Below are positions 1-6,254 of a stretch of DNA of 11,400 bases, one piece after another. This DNA is from Parcubacteria group bacterium Athens0416_74. Its GTDB lineage: Bacteria; Patescibacteriota; Minisyncoccia; Phycocordibacterales; UBA2100. Within the stretch, counting starts at the first letter, position 1, and the number at the start of each line of letters is the position of its first letter. The notes under the pieces are model-generated. The model was not told the DNA's origin, did no database searches, and saw only the letters and a program-made list of their open reading frames with translations. The stretch spans positions 1-11,400 of the forward strand of contig VMEY01000028.1 of NCBI GenBank assembly GCA_007375785.1. Reading direction: 5' to 3'. The position numbers and the translations under genes are program-made.

Positions 1-125
1 GGTGCCTTTTTGCCGGGACTTGCGCTTTCCTAAAAGAAAGTGCATAGTATCGCCATATTAGCCCAGAGATATCGCCTGAGGTCAAGCCAAAAGCTATATT
101 TTAAGCCGTTATTTAGCCCGATTAT
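1..125. other. Left-edge intergenic region with possible tail of an upstream terminator
   Basis: The window opens with GGTGCC followed by five T, which looks like the right arm and T-tract of an intrinsic terminator whose left arm lies outside the window. The rest is AT-rich and non-coding. The best -10-like hexamer before the gene at 126 is TATATT at 95-100, which would give a leader of about 19 nt, but no convincing -35 pairs with it. No Shine-Dalgarno is visible before 126. Confidence 0.3.
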
Positions 126-1805
126 ATGAAAAAGCTCATCGTTTCCGTAGTCGCACTCGCAAGTCTTCTCTTTGCCTCTGTGGCGTCCGCACAGACGTAT
201 TACTCGACCGGTACCTACGGCGCATCCTATGGATATGCCAATTGTGCGGGGCTCACACGAGATCTCTCGGTGGGTATGCGCGGCAGCGATGTTTCTTCTC
301 TCCAGAGCTTTCTCATCAGCCGCAACTATCCTGGCGGCGGTAATTGGATGCTTACGGGCTACTTCGGCCGCGCGACCCAAGCCGCGGTGCAGAATTTCCA
401 GCAGGAAAGGGGATTGCCACGAACGGGAATCGCCGACGCTGCGACTCGCGCTGCGATATGCGGCGGCTCAGTCGTGAATCCGTTCCCGACCTATCCGACC
501 TACCCGACACCGACATACCCCACATACCCGACGTATCCCACCTATCCCACCTATCCATCAGCGGTGACCATCACGTCGCTCTCTTCGAATTCTGCGGCGC
601 AGAATTCACCGGTCACCATCTACGGTACGGGATTCGACTACAACACGAATACTGTGTACGTCGGTTCCATACCGCTTACAAATATTTCTTCAAGCAATGG
701 AACGTCGCTGAGCTTTACGGTACCTTCGTACATCACAGGCTCGGTACAGGTCTACGTGTCTAACTCGCGCGGTCAGAGCAATGCGGTCTCGCTCTCGGTA
801 ATCCCGTATTCCACCCCGTGTGGCACGTACCCATACTCAACCAACTGCAATACGTGCACGTACCCGTACACAAACTGCCCGAGCGGTCAGCTCTCTATCC
901 AGTATCTCTCGCCGACGAGCGGCGCGGTAGGTACTTCGGTCACCATCTACGGTACGGGCTTCAGCACGACGGGTAATACGGTGCGTTTCGGTCAGGGCAT
1001 CATCTCCGGCATCAGCTCATTCGATGGCCGCTCGCTCTCATTCACTGTGCCGTCACAGCTCACAGGATTTGGTACGCAGAGCATCATGCTCGCGACGTAC
1101 AACGTCTCAGTCCAGAACAGCGCAGGGTACACGAGCAATGCATTGCCGTTTACCGTGACTTCGCTCGGCTCGGTCGGTGCGCCGACCATCTCGAGCATCT
1201 CTGGTCCCTCAACATTGGGTACAGGCGTAACAGGTTCGTGGACAGTCCAGATCTACAACACGCCGCAGAGCTACACCAACAACGTCACCGTCTCGGTCAT
1301 ATGGGGTGATGAGAATCTGTATGGTGCACAGCTCTCCCCGGTGCAGACTTCGTACGCGCAGGGTAGTCAGACGTTTACCTTCACTCATGCGTACGTACAG
1401 TCAGGCACATACACAGTGAGATTTACCGTCACCAATGCTTCGGGTCAGACCAACAGCTCGACAGCGACTGTCGTCGTGTCCGGCTCAAGCTCGGGCTCAC
1501 TCTCGCTCTCGTCGGCAACTCCGTCTTCAGGCCGTGTGGGAACACAGATTGTGCTCTCCGGTAATGGCTTCCATGCTACTGACAACACGGTGTACTTTGG
1601 AGTCGGTGGCACGCAGCACCTCCCATCGATAAATGGCAATGTCATCTACTACACGATTCCGCAGTACGTCTCTCCGTGCGACGTTGTCACGTCGGGTCAG
1701 GTCTGTGCGCAGTACTTCCAACAGGTCACGCCAGGCACGTACCAGCTCTATGTAAAGAACAGCACTGGTACGACCAACGCTCTCTCGTTTACGGTCACTC
1801 AGTAG
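126..1805 (+). CDS. Secreted peptidoglycan-binding, IPT/TIG- and PKD-like multidomain protein
   Basis: 559 aa. Residues 1-22 form a clear Sec signal peptide (KK, hydrophobic core, SVASA-Q cleavage site). Residues 44-112 are a PG_binding_1 domain (SVGMRGSDVSSLQSFL, then GYFGRATQAAVQNFQ and a closing G-x-A-D-A-x-T-R), so the protein probably docks on peptidoglycan. Residues 121-144 are a proline linker of PTY triplets. IPT/TIG immunoglobulin-like domains follow at about 147-226, 256-346 and 458-559, each with the V-T-I-Y-G-T-G-F or L-S-G-N-G-F signature and an N-A-x-x-F-T-V end. A PKD-like domain at about 352-452 carries WGD and F-T-H-A-Y. A linker at 229-252 has four cysteines (232, 241, 244, 251), plausible disulfide sites for the thioredoxin-fold protein encoded at 5426. 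No catalytic residues are seen; it is most likely a wall-bound structural or adhesive surface protein. The ATG at 126 is fixed by the signal peptide. Domain calls are firm; the role is inferred. Confidence 0.9.
   Translation: MKKLIVSVVALASLLFASVASAQTYYSTGTYGASYGYANCAGLTRDLSVGMRGSDVSSLQSFLISRNYPGGGNWMLTGYFGRATQAAVQNFQQERGLPRTGIADAATRAAICGGSVVNPFPTYPTYPTPTYPTYPTYPTYPTYPSAVTITSLSSNSAAQNSPVTIYGTGFDYNTNTVYVGSIPLTNISSSNGTSLSFTVPSYITGSVQVYVSNSRGQSNAVSLSVIPYSTPCGTYPYSTNCNTCTYPYTNCPSGQLSIQYLSPTSGAVGTSVTIYGTGFSTTGNTVRFGQGIISGISSFDGRSLSFTVPSQLTGFGTQSIMLATYNVSVQNSAGYTSNALPFTVTSLGSVGAPTISSISGPSTLGTGVTGSWTVQIYNTPQSYTNNVTVSVIWGDENLYGAQLSPVQTSYAQGSQTFTFTHAYVQSGTYTVRFTVTNASGQTNSSTATVVVSGSSSGSLSLSSATPSSGRVGTQIVLSGNGFHATDNTVYFGVGGTQHLPSINGNVIYYTIPQYVSPCDVVTSGQVCAQYFQQVTPGTYQLYVKNSTGTTNALSFTVTQ
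486..557 (+). repeat. In-frame 9-bp tandem repeat encoding Pro-Thr-Tyr
   Basis: About eight tandem 9-bp units (CC-N-AC-N-TA-Y type) encode PTY triplets, one changed to PTP. The frame is kept and third codon positions vary, so this is a coding linker between the wall-binding and IPT domains, not a CRISPR or regulatory repeat. Unit number could vary by slippage. Confidence 0.85.
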
Positions 1806-1920
1806 AGTGTTGCTCGGTACTCCCTCTTTTTTCCGTCGCTATCTGCGGCTGGTGCCGCAGCGCTCAGTCTCGGCCTCGTCAGGCCTGCGAAGCCGGAAAA
1901 ACAAGAGGAGTACACTCGCT
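1805..1920. repeat. Branched (Y-shaped) palindromic repeat element, copy 1
   Basis: It starts on the last base of the upstream stop codon. GAGTG (1805-1809) pairs with CACTC (1913-1917), leaving a left-side bulge with CTCGG. The long stem is 1817-1835 against 1894-1913 (GTACTCC...TTTTTCCG against CGGAAAAA...GGAGTAC, slightly imperfect). TCGC (1836-1839) then pairs with GCGA (1887-1890), and the head has two hairpins: CTGCGGC/GCCGCAG with loop TGGT (1843-1860) and GGCCT/AGGCC with loop CGTC (1872-1885). It matches copy 2 at 6144-6254 in the head, bulge and outer flanks but not in long-stem sequence. No T-tract follows, so it is not a standard terminator. I do not recognise the family; a mobile palindrome, a structured 3'UTR RNA or a ssDNA recombination site are all possible. 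Confidence 0.8.
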
Positions 1921-1937
1921 TGCGCGTGTAGTTGATG

Positions 1938-1943
1938 CATACT
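1938..1943 (+). promoter_or_regulatory. -10 box of predicted leaderless SanA-like gene
   Basis: CATACT lies exactly 6 nt before the ATG at 1950, which would place transcription start on the A of that ATG. No good -35 was found. It follows the same layout as several other genes here and is the main reason for choosing 1950 as the start. Confidence 0.45.
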
Positions 1944-1949
1944 GGTGGT

Positions 1950-2600
1950 ATGTGGCGACGCTTTGCATACATACGGTACGCAGTCATTTTGGCGCTCGCA
2001 GGCATCGCGGTCGCGATCTGCATCCCCGTGAGCATGCGCTTTGCTATGGGGTCGTACCTTTTTCAGTCTTCGAGTGATGTGCCGTATACGGAAGTGGCCG
2101 TCGTCCTCGGGGCGTCAGTGTATCGAGGGAAACCCTCTCCCGTGCTCGAACGAAGAGCGGCGAAAGCGGTAGAGCTCTATCGCGCAGGCAAAGTGGGGAA
2201 GATACTCGTGACAGGGGACAACGGCGCACTCACGTACGATGAAGTGACGCCCGTGAGGAAGTACCTGCTTGAAGCGGGAATTCCTGCAGGAGATATATTC
2301 CTCGATCATGCGGGATTCGATACGTATAGCAGCATGTATCGTGCGCGTGATGTGTTTCTCGCGGGCTCTATTACCGTAGTCACGCAAGACTTCCACCTGC
2401 CGCGTTCGGTGTACATCGCACGTCACTTGGGAATCGAAGCGTACGGCATCACCGCGGGAGGAGACGGCTCGGAAAAAGACTACGTGCGTGAGATCCCTGC
2501 CTCAGGGAAGGCGGTCCTCGACCTGGCTCTCCGTCGCGTACCGAAGTATCTCGGCGAAACGATTCCGCTGAGTGGTGACGGCTCAACTACCTGGTACTGA
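1950..2600 (+). CDS. SanA/YdcF family (DUF218) membrane protein
   Basis: 216 aa from the ATG at 1950. In-frame alternatives are ATG 1935 and TTG 1932; 1950 is preferred because a -10 box ends 6 nt before it and the first residues (MWRRFAYIRY) form a positive N-in anchor. One membrane helix spans residues 9-28. The DUF218 domain covers about 45-205: VAVVLGASV (49-57), KPSPVLERR (61-69), VTGDNG (87-92), the YDEV motif, and SMYRARDVF then TQDFHLPRS (145-153). This order, with the A-G-F-D-T-Y-x-S-M-Y-R-A block, is typical of SanA-type proteins linked to envelope barrier function and vancomycin sensitivity in E. coli; the biochemical reaction of the family is not settled. The gene lies 29 nt after the branched element and 24 nt before the next gene. 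Family call is firm, function is not. Confidence 0.85.
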   Translation: MWRRFAYIRYAVILALAGIAVAICIPVSMRFAMGSYLFQSSSDVPYTEVAVVLGASVYRGKPSPVLERRAAKAVELYRAGKVGKILVTGDNGALTYDEVTPVRKYLLEAGIPAGDIFLDHAGFDTYSSMYRARDVFLAGSITVVTQDFHLPRSVYIARHLGIEAYGITAGGDGSEKDYVREIPASGKAVLDLALRRVPKYLGETIPLSGDGSTTWY

Positions 2601-2611
2601 GAGGCTCGTGG

Positions 2612-2617
2612 TATTCT
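2612..2617 (+). promoter_or_regulatory. Extended -10 box of predicted leaderless gene at 2625
   Basis: TGG-TATTCT (2609-2617): an extended -10 (TGn) whose hexamer ends 7 nt before the ATG at 2625. There is no Shine-Dalgarno. Start of transcription is predicted within a base of the A of the start codon. Confidence 0.5.
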
Positions 2618-2624
2618 TTTCGCC

Positions 2625-2918
2625 ATGCAATTCAAACTTCCGTTCAAGGGTTCGCAAGATGAGGGTGTCGCGCGTATCAAACAGCTTCTCGAAGAGCATC
2701 GTGCGCAGATTACTGAGAAGGCCGCTGTCTCAAAGGAGGAGTGGAGCGGCAACGTCCTTTCCTTTGCGTTTGATTTAGAGGGCAAGCACATTGAAGGCAC
2801 GGTCACGGTACGCGACAATGAGTTTGATGTATACGCAAAGCTCCCGCTCGCGCTCCGTCTCTTTGAGGGTACGATAGAGCGCATGATAGAGGCTGAGGCA
2901 AAGAAAATGGTCCTCTAG
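2625..2918 (+). CDS. Small PHA_gran_rgn-like (polyhydroxyalkanoic acid system) family protein
   Basis: 97 aa, soluble, no signal peptide or membrane helix. Residues 13-33 form an amphipathic helix (VARIKQLLEEHRAQITEKAA). Next comes W-S-G-N-x-L-S-F-A-F (41-50), a G-K-x-x-E-G-T-V-T-V strand pair (53-62), F-D-V-Y-A-K-L-P (68-75) and a C-terminal helix ending in IERMIEAEAKK. This matches my recollection of the PF09650 pattern (helix, W-x-G-d-x-l-x-F, G-x-i-x-G-x-i-x-V, L-x-L), small proteins of about 90 aa first named from PHA operons but widespread in bacteria without PHA. Here there is no PHA gene nearby, so a role in PHA is not supported; the fold suggests a START/Bet v1-like or chaperone-like small protein. 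Its own promoter appears to sit directly before the ATG. Confidence 0.65.
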   Translation: MQFKLPFKGSQDEGVARIKQLLEEHRAQITEKAAVSKEEWSGNVLSFAFDLEGKHIEGTVTVRDNEFDVYAKLPLALRLFEGTIERMIEAEAKKMVL

Positions 2919-2923
2919 ATACG

Positions 2924-2993
2924 GTATACCCCGTTAGATATACAAGAAGCTCCTTTATTTGCGTCCTGACAAGCGGTATCTAACAGGGTATAC
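2924..2993. repeat. 17-bp near-perfect inverted repeat across an intergenic promoter
   Basis: GTATACCCCGTTAGATA (2924-2940) and TATCTAACAGGGTATAC (2977-2993) are complementary at 16 of 17 positions, separated by 36 nt. The second arm covers the spacer end and -10 box of the promoter before 3003, and the -35 lies between the arms. This is the geometry of a two-site operator that could loop or block the promoter, but no regulator gene adjoins it. A terminator is unlikely because the loop is long and no T-tract follows the arm in a usable way. Confidence 0.65.
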
Positions 2994-2994
2994 T
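2966..2994 (+). promoter_or_regulatory. Sigma70-type promoter for the 3003-3825 gene pair
   Basis: -35 CTGACA (2966-2971), 17-nt spacer, -10 TATACT (2989-2994), then 8 nt to the ATG at 3003. This is the best-formed promoter in the window with canonical spacing. Predicted start of transcription is at or 1-2 nt before the ATG, so the mRNA is leaderless or nearly so. The -10 is embedded in the right arm of the inverted repeat, which suggests repression by a protein bound there. Confidence 0.65.
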
Positions 2995-3002
2995 TTTTAT
3001 AT

Positions 3003-3173
3003 ATGAAGCAAGTGCTCATATTTGTCCCCGCACTTTTCCTTCTCGCGCTGATTTTTCTCGGCGTCATGCTCTACAAGGGTACCGAATCGAGCACCGCGTG
3101 CATCGGTGAAGAGTGTGCCGGTCTTTCAGACGACGAACTTGCGGACAGAGTCATAGAGGCACGCACACGATAA
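3003..3173 (+). CDS. Small single-pass membrane peptide, 56 aa, unknown function
   Basis: ATG 3003 to TAA 3171-3173. The product begins MKQVLIFVPALFLLALIFLG, one hydrophobic helix (residues 4-23), followed by a short segment with C33 and C38 (C-I-G-E-E-C) and an acidic-basic helix (LSDDELADRVIEARTR). A well-spaced promoter lies directly upstream and the next gene starts 7 nt after the stop, so it is likely the first gene of a two-gene operon and may couple translation of the HAD gene. C33 lacks a lipobox context, so it is probably not a lipoprotein. I do not recognise the family. Coding support comes from the promoter, the operon spacing and the sensible anchor-plus-tail design. Confidence 0.65.
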   Translation: MKQVLIFVPALFLLALIFLGVMLYKGTESSTACIGEECAGLSDDELADRVIEARTR

Positions 3174-3180
3174 ACGGCCT

Positions 3181-3825
3181 ATGCGGAAGTTTGTCCTCTT
3201 TGATTTCGATGGGGTCATCGTCGATTCCCTGTGGCTTGCGTTTGGCACCGCACAGCAAGTCCACCCGCATTTCACGCTCGAGAAGTGGCTTCCCATGTTT
3301 GAGGGCAACATCTATGCCAACTACGACCATTCTGAGTGCACCGATGCATGTAAGCCCGCTCAAGAGGATTACTTTTCAATATTTTCTTCACGCATAGGTG
3401 AGATCGTCGCGTTCTCCGGCATGCCGGAGGTCGTCAGGCAGTTGAGCGCGAAGTACGGGCTTGCGATCGTGTCCTCGTCAGTTTCGATGGATATTGTCGC
3501 CACACTGAAGCGCCTCGGCCTCGATGCCCATTTTGCTGATGTGCTCGGTAAAGATGTACATACGAGCAAAGTGGAAAAGATTCATTCTTTACTTTCACGG
3601 TACGAGGCAAGAGCGGATGACTGTGTGTTTGTGACCGATACTTTGGGCGACATGCTCGAGGCCGAGGAAGCAGGTCTCGATGCAATAGGTGTGTCGTGGG
3701 GCTTCCTTCCGAAAGAAAGGCTCGTGCAAGGGAAGCCGTATCGCGTCGTTGATACACCGCAAGAGCTGCTCGCGGCTATCGACGAGTATTTTGCACGCAC
3801 GATAGCGCCGTCCTCCATCTCATAA
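3181..3825 (+). CDS. HAD-superfamily hydrolase (phosphoglycolate phosphatase-like)
   Basis: 214 aa, cytoplasmic. Motif I is DFDGVIVDS (residues 8-16), with D8 as predicted nucleophile and D10 as acid/base. The cap domain lies between about 17 and 78. Motif II is VSSSVS (97-102), with S98 the likely phosphate-binding serine. K130 or K133 (TSKVEK) supplies motif III. Motif IV is VTDTLGDMLEAEEAG (151-165), with D153 and D157 for Mg2+, followed by the usual G-W-G-like substitution V-S-W-G-F. The order and length match subfamily IA phosphatases such as Gph, PgmB and pyrophosphatase-like enzymes; the substrate cannot be told from sequence. It starts 7 nt after the small membrane peptide with no Shine-Dalgarno of its own, so translation is probably coupled or the mRNA starts upstream at 3003. 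Confidence 0.88.
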   Translation: MRKFVLFDFDGVIVDSLWLAFGTAQQVHPHFTLEKWLPMFEGNIYANYDHSECTDACKPAQEDYFSIFSSRIGEIVAFSGMPEVVRQLSAKYGLAIVSSSVSMDIVATLKRLGLDAHFADVLGKDVHTSKVEKIHSLLSRYEARADDCVFVTDTLGDMLEAEEAGLDAIGVSWGFLPKERLVQGKPYRVVDTPQELLAAIDEYFARTIAPSSIS

Positions 3826-3874
3826 CCCCCGCCATACTCCACAGCAGATCTTCATGTGAGATGTAAGAAGTAGT

Positions 3875-3883
3875 TGGTATACT
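3875..3883 (+). promoter_or_regulatory. Extended -10 of predicted leaderless GH18 gene
   Basis: TGG-TATACT; the hexamer (3878-3883) ends exactly 6 nt before the ATG at 3890. No Shine-Dalgarno is present. This spacing puts +1 on the A of the ATG and supports 3890 over the internal ATGs at 3896 and 3899. Confidence 0.6.
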
Positions 3884-3889
3884 CCGTCT

Positions 3890-5380
3890 ATGCTCATGAT
3901 GAAGTACCTCCGCTTTTTTCTGTTTGCACTCGTCTTTGTACTGCCTACGAGTGCCTCCGCCGCCACGTTTGAAGTGACGGGCTGGATACCATACTGGCGG
4001 ACCGCCACGGGTACTGCCGATGTACTCCCGCATCTCGACGCACTCACCGAAATCAATCCGTTTGTGTATACGCTGAAGCAAGACGGCACCATCGTCGACA
4101 ACGGCAACCTCGACGCAGAACCGTGGCTCTCTCTCGTCGCCGAGGCGAAAAAGAAGGGTGTGCGTGTGATACCGACCATCATGTCGAGCAATCGCGAGTT
4201 TCTTCACCGAATTCTGAGCGACCAGAAGTCGCGAATAGCGCTTGAAGACGACATCGCCGCGCTTGTAAAAGAAAAAGGCTTTGATGGCATCGACATAGAT
4301 TTTGAAAACAAGAGCGCCGATACGCGAGAGTACTTCTCGACATTTCTCAAAGGGCTCTATCAGAGGATGGGGAAGAAGTGGGTGATGTGCACGATAGAGA
4401 CACGCATCCCGAATGAGGATAGGTACTACGGCACCGATATCCCGGCAGATGCCAACATTTATTCCAACGACCTGAAAGAGATAAATAAATACTGCGACCG
4501 CGTGCGACTCATGGCGTACGACCAGCAGGGGATTGATTTGAAACTGCAGGCAGATGCGGGTGCGCGACTCTATGCGCCGGTCGGTGACCCTGCGTGGGTA
4601 GAAAAAGTGGTGAAGCACATGTCGAAAGACATAGCGAAAAGCAAGATACTCATCGGAGTGCCGACGTATGGCTATGAATATGCAGTAACGGCGTATGCCA
4701 ACAATCAGTACGTCTACGATATTCTCTGGACCTTCAACCCCGGCTACGCGTATCCCATAGCGGCGCAGTACGGCATTACGCCGGAGCGAGCGTTTTGGGG
4801 AGAGATGGCATTTAGCTATGTACCTGTCGCCGGTTCGAGCACGCCGCCGGCTGCCGGCTCAGTGCCCGCACTTGCCGCCGCAGCGGCTGCATCGCAGATT
4901 GCGACGGCACAAAACACCAATCTCACGTTTCGATATCTCGTGTGGCCCGACGCGACATCCGTGCAGCAGCGTATCGACCTCGCTAAGAAGCTCGGCGTAC
5001 GCGGCATCTCTGTCTTTAAATTCGACGGAGGTCAAGATCCCGGTATATGGGGCGTCATAGCCGGCGCCAAGGGTGCGAACACGCCTCCTTCGACCGGTAC
5101 GCCGGCGGCAGGCGCACTCAAGCGCGGACTGGACCTCGGCATGACAGGTGAGGACGTAAGGACGCTCCAGAGGATACTCAACACGGATCCCGACACGCGG
5201 GTCTCGGCAAGCGGTGTCGGTTCGAAAGGAAAAGAATCAACATACTTTGGCGCGGCGACCGGTGCCGCGGTGAAAAAGTTCCAGGTAAAATACGGCCTCG
5301 CGAAAGCGGGCGATGCAGGGTACGGCTTCGTAGGCCCCAAGACGCGGGCGAAGCTCAACTCGCTCCTCTCGTCGCTCTAG
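3890..5380 (+). CDS. Secreted GH18-family glycosidase with C-terminal peptidoglycan-binding domain
   Basis: 496 aa. A signal peptide occupies residues 1-25 (MLMMKYLRFF, hydrophobic core, TSASA-A). The GH18 barrel runs about 26-392: GWIPYW (31-36) at strand 1, VRVIPTIM (91-98), the catalytic signature DGIDIDFEN (132-140) with E139 as predicted acid and D135/D137 as partners, M-A-Y-D (208-211) and G-V-P-T-Y-G-Y-E (256-263). The barrel ends in R-G-I-S-V-F-K-F-D-G. An Ala/Pro-rich insert (about 312-340) sits before the last strands. After a P/T/G linker, a PG_binding_1 domain (about 410-494) has LGMTGEDVRTLQRIL and A-V-K-K-F-Q. The build resembles YaaH/SleL-type spore or wall glucosidases more than chitinases, so the likely substrate is peptidoglycan or another GlcNAc polymer; this is inference. 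It would act outside the membrane, alongside the wall-binding protein at 126. Confidence 0.9.
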   Translation: MLMMKYLRFFLFALVFVLPTSASAATFEVTGWIPYWRTATGTADVLPHLDALTEINPFVYTLKQDGTIVDNGNLDAEPWLSLVAEAKKKGVRVIPTIMSSNREFLHRILSDQKSRIALEDDIAALVKEKGFDGIDIDFENKSADTREYFSTFLKGLYQRMGKKWVMCTIETRIPNEDRYYGTDIPADANIYSNDLKEINKYCDRVRLMAYDQQGIDLKLQADAGARLYAPVGDPAWVEKVVKHMSKDIAKSKILIGVPTYGYEYAVTAYANNQYVYDILWTFNPGYAYPIAAQYGITPERAFWGEMAFSYVPVAGSSTPPAAGSVPALAAAAAASQIATAQNTNLTFRYLVWPDATSVQQRIDLAKKLGVRGISVFKFDGGQDPGIWGVIAGAKGANTPPSTGTPAAGALKRGLDLGMTGEDVRTLQRILNTDPDTRVSASGVGSKGKESTYFGAATGAAVKKFQVKYGLAKAGDAGYGFVGPKTRAKLNSLLSSL

Positions 5381-5389
5381 GCTATCCAC

Positions 5390-5416
5390 TTGCCCACACG
5401 ATAGATAGTGTAGAAT
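5390..5416 (+). promoter_or_regulatory. Candidate promoter of the DsbA-like gene
   Basis: -10 TAGAAT (5411-5416) ends 9 nt before the ATG at 5426. TTGCCC (5390-5395) could be a -35 but the spacer is only 15 nt. Predicted leader is about 2-3 nt and there is no Shine-Dalgarno. Confidence 0.4.
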
Positions 5417-5425
5417 GGGCACACT

Positions 5426-6142
5426 ATGACAGAACACACACAGAAAGATTTTAGTAATCTCTACACACCCATAGCAATCGTGCTTGCCGGCGTTATTATC
5501 GGCGCGTTTGCGATGGTGGGAATCTCAAAGATGGGGGGCGCTTCAGGCGGCGAGCAGGCTTCGAAAGTCGATATTGCGGACGTGAACATCGAGAACGACC
5601 CGTACATCGGTGAAAAGGATGCGCCGGTGGTCTTGGCCTACTGGTCTGATTTTCAGTGCCCGTACTGCAAGGCAGTTGAGATGGGTCATCCACAAATCCC
5701 GACCGACCCTGCACTCCCCGTGCTCATCAGGGAGTACGTAGATACAGGAAAACTCAAGATTGTGTTTAAAGACTACGCGTTTCTCAGTGAAGACTCTACG
5801 ACCGCCGCAATCTGGGGTAGGGCGGTATGGGATCTCTACCCGACCAAGTACTTCGCCTGGAGAGAAGCAATGTACAATGCGCAGGACGAAGAGCACGGAG
5901 GCTTCGGCGATGAAGCGTCGATATTCGAGCTCACCAAGACAATCACCGGTATCGATGCGAACGCGGTAAAGACGCGCGTTGGTACGAATGCGGAAGCATA
6001 TCTTGCGCTCATCGAAGCTGATAAAGCCGAAGGAACGAGCTTCGGTGTACAGGGTACGCCCGGCTTTATCACCGGCAAAACACTGATTCCCGGTGCTCTA
6101 TCACCGGAAGAGTTTAAGGCAGCGATAGAGGCGCAGCTGTAA
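5426..6142 (+). CDS. Membrane-anchored DsbA-like thiol-disulfide oxidoreductase
   Basis: 238 aa. A short cytoplasmic N-terminus precedes one membrane helix (residues 14-33), so the catalytic domain faces outward. The thioredoxin fold begins near 57 (DPYIGEKDAPVVLAYWSDFQ), with active site C78-P-Y-C81, an inserted helical domain (about 120-200) and the cis-proline loop G-T-P-G-F (210-214, P212). This is the DSBA/Thioredoxin_4 layout (PF13462), also seen in BdbD. CPYC is a variant of the DsbA CPHC site. It should form disulfides in exported proteins; the four-cysteine linker of the 126-1805 protein and the Cys-rich protein at 10213-9815 are possible substrates. No DsbB or VKOR partner is in the window. 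Its stop codon is followed one base later by branched element copy 2. Confidence 0.9.
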   Translation: MTEHTQKDFSNLYTPIAIVLAGVIIGAFAMVGISKMGGASGGEQASKVDIADVNIENDPYIGEKDAPVVLAYWSDFQCPYCKAVEMGHPQIPTDPALPVLIREYVDTGKLKIVFKDYAFLSEDSTTAAIWGRAVWDLYPTKYFAWREAMYNAQDEEHGGFGDEASIFELTKTITGIDANAVKTRVGTNAEAYLALIEADKAEGTSFGVQGTPGFITGKTLIPGALSPEEFKAAIEAQL

Positions 6143-6143
6143 G

Positions 6144-6254
6144 GAGTGCTCGGCGTCTGAGTATTTTGGTGTCGCTGTCTGCCGCTGCTGCGGCAGCGCT
6201 GCCTCTCGGCCCGTCGGCCTGCGAGACACACCAAAATACTCAGACGCACTCGCT
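6144..6254. repeat. Branched (Y-shaped) palindromic repeat element, copy 2
   Basis: Starts 1 nt after the dsbA-like stop. GAGTG (6144-6148) pairs with CACTC (6247-6251), with CTCGG bulged out on the left (6149-6153). The long stem is CGTCTGAGTATTTTGGTG from 6154 against its complement ending at 6246, essentially perfect apart from a small bulge near the head. TCGC (6172-6175)/GCGA (6221-6224) close the head, which has two hairpins: CTGCCGC/GCGGCAG with loop TGCT (6179-6196) and GGCC/GGCC with loop CGTC (6208-6219). Head and flanks match copy 1; the long stem does not. See copy 1 at 1805-1920. Confidence 0.85.

Noticed and set aside
486..557. Short direct repeats as a CRISPR array
   Set aside because: The 9-bp period is in frame, has no spacers and encodes a PTY linker.
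1805..1920. Branched elements as integron attC sites
   Set aside because: They fold and carry extrahelical bases like attC, and follow genes, but the conserved AAC/GTT R-boxes are absent, only two full copies occur and no integrase is present.
2924..2993. 17-bp inverted repeat as a terminator for the 2625 gene
   Set aside because: The 36-nt loop is long and the arms are not followed by a T-tract that would release the transcript; overlap with a -10 box fits an operator better.
3776..4618. Long minus-strand open frame opposite the GH18 gene
   Set aside because: It lies antisense to clear signal peptide and GH18 motifs, has no recognisable domain and no start signals; it is a by-product of codon bias.
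6144..6254. Branched elements as intrinsic terminators or tRNA-like genes
   Set aside because: No T-tract follows either stem and there is no acceptor/anticodon layout or T-loop sequence; the stem sequence is free to vary completely.
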